The notes beneath the pieces were generated by a model. That model saw nothing but the letters and a program-made list of their open reading frames with translations, was not told the origin of the DNA and did no database searches. A DNA stretch of 8,893 nucleotides, taken from assembly GCA_903926285.1 (NCBI GenBank), contig CAIYIP010000064.1, positions 1 to 8,893 on the forward strand. The letters are read 5' to 3'. The DNA comes from an uncultured Gammaproteobacteria bacterium (GTDB lineage Bacteria > Pseudomonadota > Gammaproteobacteria > Pseudomonadales > Pseudohongiellaceae). This document shows, one piece after another, positions 5,206-8,893 of this stretch. The position numbers and the translations under genes are program-made. Numbering within the stretch: the first letter of the stretch is position 1; each line of letters begins with the position of its first letter.

Positions 5206-8200
5206 GTATAACTTATATCCACGCTCTGGCTGATGCCGGTTTCCACTTCGAGTTTGATGTGCTCCGTGAGATTGTAATCAATGCTGAGCGCCGACTGACG
5301 GTCAAACAGCCCAATCTTGTAGCGCATCAGCAAATCCGGCGTGATGTATTTGCCAAGACCCAGAGCACTGTCCTGCAACGTCGAACCGCCTTCCACACCA
5401 AACGAATCGAAGCCCAACCTGGAGCTAACCTTGCTGGTCAATCCAGCGCTGCGATCGAAACCAAAATTGGCAATGGCGCCCAAGAGTGCTCCTCCATCCT
5501 GAGCATTTATATTGTTGAACGACTTGCCTGCAATCAGCAGAGAGAGAATCTCATCTTCGGGCAGGTCCGGCGAAGAATAGAGTGTTCCCTGCATGTTTTT
5601 GATGCTGCCACTCAACTGCATACCCACTTCAGCATCACTGGTTTCACGGAATGCGCGAATGTCGACCGCAGGATTGGCGGGGTTGCCGAAAAACATAAGG
5701 CGCCCATCGCGCGCATTCAGCACCTGATTGTAGATTTCGAAACTACCTTCAGGGATGCCCAACTCACCATACACCAGTACAGGGCGATAAGGAGTCTGCT
5801 CAAGCGCGAGCTCACCGTTCAGCATGGTGTTGAGACCATAACCTCGCAGCCTGACGCTTTCCCCGAGTAGTAACGAAATATCTGCATGAAGCGGCACAGC
5901 AATCGTCTGGCGATCACTCGCGACAGTGTCTGTATCAGTCGCGTTAAGGACCACTACATCACGCGACACGTCTACGCCATCGCGACCTGCAGTGGCAAAC
6001 ATGGCTTCGAGATCGAGGTCCAGCAGTGGCAGGATAATTGCGCCTGACACTGTCAGTTCCTGGTCGACAAATGCGAGTTGCAACTGTGGGCTGATATTGG
6101 CACGCGCATAACTTGTATTGATAACACTGAAGTCAGTACCGGTAATCTCGGCAGTTACCTTGCGATCTTCAGTAGACAAATTACTCAAGGCTGTCCTCAA
6201 GGCTAACGTGCCGTCACCGGAGCTGGCCCTCCCCTCAAGGACAAATTCGTTATTGGCGAGGTTCTGCAGCATCAACTCCAGATCGGTAATAACAAGGCCA
6301 TAATCCGGTAGCGCGAAACCGGCATCCGTCAATTGCAGGCGACCCGCCAACACCGGCGCAGATTTAACTCCTGCTATTGTGATCCTGCCATCCAATGCAC
6401 CGTGGGGCTCGCTCAGGAGGGGAGCGACGGATTCAAGCCACCCCAGTTCGTTAAAGCTCAATACAAGTTCGCCGGTAAGATCCTCGTTGGGCGTCATAGC
6501 TGCTTGCACTGATAAATTACCCTGCAACTCATCTCCACTTGGGGTGTGTTTTACGATGAGCAAATCCATCTCACCCGACCAGACGTCTGCGATATTGCTG
6601 ACTTGCAGGGTATTGGCGGTAAAGCTAAAGCGTTCAACTGCAACCTGTTCACCTTCATCGGCATTGCCTCCAGCGAAATCAACCTGCAGTACTGGGTTTT
6701 CCGCCAGAACTACCATCTCCAGGCTATCCCAACTACCGCCTGAAAAATTTGTGACGTTAATTTGCACATCAAGATCACCCTCAGCTTGCAGGCCAGGAGG
6801 CAGGCTATAACCTTTAACATCCTGCAACTCTTGTAACGCCGGAGGCTTGGGGGTCAGCACCGGGCTTGACTCAGCAGCAACTGAATCAAGCCACACCAGC
6901 GGCAAGTTGCGTAGCTGAAGATTAGCGTTCAAACCTGAACCTGCAGCTTTTTGTCCCTGCAGACACGTGCGGATCAGCACATAGCTCCAGCAGCTTTCAG
7001 CAACGGTCAGAACATCATTCTCGTAGGCGAGCGCAACTGCGCTTTCCTGTTGCCAGTTGCCGTAACTACCGATGAGACTGCTGTTCTGTAACGTTCCCCG
7101 CCAATTCCCTTTGTTGAGAGTACTTTCCATTTCAAACATGACATCAGCTGAGGTCAGTGCCAGCGCTCCACGCACTGTGTGTTGTGCTGGAGTTCCCGTC
7201 AGAAAAATACTGGCCTGTTCCAGAATAGGCTGGGCAACGCCCCCTCTTTGTACCGAGACAGAACCCATATTCAGAGTTATGTCATTACCTGCTTGCGAGG
7301 CGTCAGCCAACACCTGCAGGGATTGCAGAAACACAGTACTCCCATCGTTCTGCAAACTTATCTGTGTTCCATCAAGTTGACCATTAACCTCTGGCGCAGC
7401 AGGCGTGCCGCTAATGCTGCCCTGACCTGCCAGCTCACCATCGAGTCCTTGCCAAAGTTGCTGCAGTTGCGGTGCCTGCAGTTGCCAGTCGAGCGCAAGT
7501 GCCTGCGCCGCGGCAGTGCCTGTGACACTTAAAATATTTGCGCCATTGTTTGCTCGCAGGTCCAGTGCAGATAGTTGCGAGTCCCCTACTTCCAGCATGC
7601 CGCTGATGCTGAGCGGCAGGTTATTCAGCATACCTTCAAGCCGCGAAAGCGTGACAGTGACCTGCTGACCTTCAACACCACTACTCATTGCCACTGAACC
7701 TTCACCTGTAACGTCCGCCAGGCTCAGATTCGGCAAGGCAGCTCCAGGATCAAGATTGGCAAGTGTCCAGTCGAGCTGCAGGGATTGGGGTGTTAGCTGC
7801 AACGCTCCGCTTGCACTAATGGCAATCTGACTGCTGTTGAGCTGAAGCGAATTAAAGGTAAGTAGTGCAGGCTGATATGCCAGCGCTAGATTCAGCGTCA
7901 AGGGTTCCAGCTCGCGAACCTGGGCCTGCAATATTCCGGTAATAGAAATCGCCTCAGGGTTGCCTGCTGTAACAATATCTCCCTGCTGCAGCACAATACC
8001 TTCCTGGCCAAATGAAGCAAGATCGAGCAACATAAAAGTATGGCGCAAATCAAAATTGAGCTCCGCACCAGCCAGGAATCCCGGCGCAAGTGCACCACTG
8101 CTGTTTATCTGCAAGGGTTGAGCAAACACATGATTGAGCTGGAGCTGCCGCAGACTGCCGGCGATTGTTAACTCGCCACTGTAGTCTCTGTCTTCAATCC

Positions 8201-8843
8201 GGGTTTGCCAGCGGAGACTTCCTCCAGCTGCAAACGAACGCTCCAGCAGCAGCTCTCCGCTTGCTGCAGCCGCACCTTGCCTCAATTCAAGTTGAGACAA
8301 TTGCAGCCTTTCGCCATTCAAGGCTGCCGAGCCAGACACGCTATCAAGCGCAAAGTTACTGGTATTGCGCCGCCATGTGAAATTACCGATTGCCACATTC
8401 TGCAATTCAATACTGACCGGAAGATCAAATAAAAGGGCTCTTAGTTCATCCGCAGTCAGGAACGACCTGTCTTGTATCTGGCCATCCACCGTGTAGCTCA
8501 AACCATCGATCTGCAATGGATCTATAACCACCGCATATTTCAGAAGACCCAACGGCTGCCAGCTGAAAGTGAGGTGAGGAATCGTGATTTGCAGCGAGCG
8601 TGATTCAATGAGGGTGGCATAACTAAAATCCCTGACATCAAGGCCCGTCAGCAACGTACCTTCGGCCTGGCGCCACTGCACCATGCTGTCGGGTGCAGAA
8701 TTGATTGAAGTTCTGACTCGCTCCAATACCCAGCGGGTGCCTGATTCGGTAAGTCCAACGGACAACACTGCAGCAACTAACAGAACAAGCAACAGTCCTG
8801 GCACGAGCAATACCAATAGCACAATTCGCGAGACTCTTTTCAC
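5190..8843 (-). CDS. tamB: Translocation and assembly module subunit TamB (AsmA-like, DUF490)
   Basis: TamB is an inner-membrane-anchored protein spanning the periplasm. It works with the Omp85 protein TamA in outer-membrane protein assembly and, as an AsmA-like bridge, is implicated in phospholipid transport. The 1217-residue product is close to E. coli TamB (1259). A single N-terminal membrane anchor (about 7-30, IVLLVLLVPGLLLVLLVAAV) follows MKRVSR. A very long stretch of alternating polar and hydrophobic beta-strands, rich in Leu, Gln and Ser, fits the beta-taco groove. The C-terminal TamB domain has DLPEDEILSLLIAGKS (1093-1108), GKYITPDLLMRYKIGLFD (about 1164-1181) and the closing strand VDISYTIEAD. 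The start is GTG at 8843, overlapping the tamA TGA by 4 bp (GTGA), which implies translational coupling. The stop lies 6 bp from that of pilU. No frameshift is seen. Confidence 0.96.
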   Translation of the reverse strand: MKRVSRIVLLVLLVPGLLLVLLVAAVLSVGLTESGTRWVLERVRTSINSAPDSMVQWRQAEGTLLTGLDVRDFSYATLIESRSLQITIPHLTFSWQPLGLLKYAVVIDPLQIDGLSYTVDGQIQDRSFLTADELRALLFDLPVSIELQNVAIGNFTWRRNTSNFALDSVSGSAALNGERLQLSQLELRQGAAAASGELLLERSFAAGGSLRWQTRIEDRDYSGELTIAGSLRQLQLNHVFAQPLQINSSGALAPGFLAGAELNFDLRHTFMLLDLASFGQEGIVLQQGDIVTAGNPEAISITGILQAQVRELEPLTLNLALAYQPALLTFNSLQLNSSQIAISASGALQLTPQSLQLDWTLANLDPGAALPNLSLADVTGEGSVAMSSGVEGQQVTVTLSRLEGMLNNLPLSISGMLEVGDSQLSALDLRANNGANILSVTGTAAAQALALDWQLQAPQLQQLWQGLDGELAGQGSISGTPAAPEVNGQLDGTQISLQNDGSTVFLQSLQVLADASQAGNDITLNMGSVSVQRGGVAQPILEQASIFLTGTPAQHTVRGALALTSADVMFEMESTLNKGNWRGTLQNSSLIGSYGNWQQESAVALAYENDVLTVAESCWSYVLIRTCLQGQKAAGSGLNANLQLRNLPLVWLDSVAAESSPVLTPKPPALQELQDVKGYSLPPGLQAEGDLDVQINVTNFSGGSWDSLEMVVLAENPVLQVDFAGGNADEGEQVAVERFSFTANTLQVSNIADVWSGEMDLLIVKHTPSGDELQGNLSVQAAMTPNEDLTGELVLSFNELGWLESVAPLLSEPHGALDGRITIAGVKSAPVLAGRLQLTDAGFALPDYGLVITDLELMLQNLANNEFVLEGRASSGDGTLALRTALSNLSTEDRKVTAEITGTDFSVINTSYARANISPQLQLAFVDQELTVSGAIILPLLDLDLEAMFATAGRDGVDVSRDVVVLNATDTDTVASDRQTIAVPLHADISLLLGESVRLRGYGLNTMLNGELALEQTPYRPVLVYGELGIPEGSFEIYNQVLNARDGRLMFFGNPANPAVDIRAFRETSDAEVGMQLSGSIKNMQGTLYSSPDLPEDEILSLLIAGKSFNNINAQDGGALLGAIANFGFDRSAGLTSKVSSRLGFDSFGVEGGSTLQDSALGLGKYITPDLLMRYKIGLFDRQSALSIDYNLTEHIKLEVETGISQSVDISYTIEAD

Positions 8844-8893
8844 AAGTCAGGCCCCATAGTGATGTGCAGGCGGAAACTTTCTTCCGCTTCGAA
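8840..8893 (-). CDS. tamA: TamA, C-terminal fragment (gene continues beyond the window)
   Basis: The minus strand from the right edge reads 17 codons, FEAEESFRLHITMGPDL, then TGA at 8842-8840. This is the final beta-strand of an Omp85 barrel: E. coli TamA ends in a similar strand closing with GPEL. TamA is the outer-membrane partner of TamB. Its stop overlaps the tamB GTG start by 4 bp, so the two genes form a translationally coupled pair. Only the end is visible, so domains further upstream cannot be checked. Confidence 0.88.
   Translation of the reverse strand, partial: FEAEESFRLHITMGPDL

Noticed and set aside
5259..5870. A 203-codon plus-strand open frame opposite the 3' part of tamB.
   Set aside because: It runs antisense through the conserved TamB C-terminal domain, has no ribosome binding site of note and no family resemblance.
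7461..7485. CTGCAGTTGC repeated at a 15-bp interval inside tamB.
   Set aside because: It reflects the repetitive Leu-Gln strand-forming composition of TamB, seen throughout the gene, rather than a separate DNA element.

Overview
The window looks like a chromosomal housekeeping segment from a gammaproteobacterium, probably Pseudomonas-like or a marine relative. The main clues are the anaerobic unsaturated fatty acid pair fabA-fabB, a PilU-type pilus ATPase and a tamA-tamB pair. This placement rests on recognising the protein families, not on a database search. All complete genes read intact. I see no RNA genes, CRISPR array, insertion sequence or phage gene.

Layout. (1) Positions 1-1470, minus strand: a bifunctional mannose-1-phosphate guanylyltransferase / mannose-6-phosphate isomerase (manC/algA type). 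Its stop codon lies inside a 14-bp tandem repeat that reaches the left edge of the window. (2) Positions 1471-1630: a 160-bp divergent promoter region with a TATAAT box facing manC, a perfect 13-bp palindrome next to it, and an imperfect palindrome over a possible -10 box facing fabA. (3) Positions 1631-5183, plus strand: fabA, fabB, a stand-alone DsbD N-terminal-like periplasmic thiol protein, and pilU. They are closely spaced (gaps of 89, 1 and 25 bp) and could form one transcription unit. (4) Positions 5190-8893, minus strand: tamB, complete at 1217 codons, preceded by the last 17 codons of tamA with a 4-bp GTGA overlap. The pilU and tamB stop codons face each other across 6 bp.

Functionally, FabA and FabB make and elongate cis-unsaturated acyl chains for membrane lipids. 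TamA and TamB form an envelope-spanning module for outer-membrane protein assembly and lipid transport. ManC supplies GDP-mannose for surface polysaccharide, and PilU drives pilus retraction together with PilT. The common theme is the cell envelope. The least ordinary gene is the solo DsbD N-domain protein, which keeps the redox cysteine pair and the cap-loop motif but lacks the membrane and thioredoxin domains of DsbD.

The most unusual DNA-level observation is that three gene 3' ends (manC, fabA, tamB) carry short tandem duplications that include the stop codon. In fabA this gives three successive 15-bp units, each ending in an in-frame stop. I found no clear undescribed multi-gene system; most of this window is ordinary core genome.
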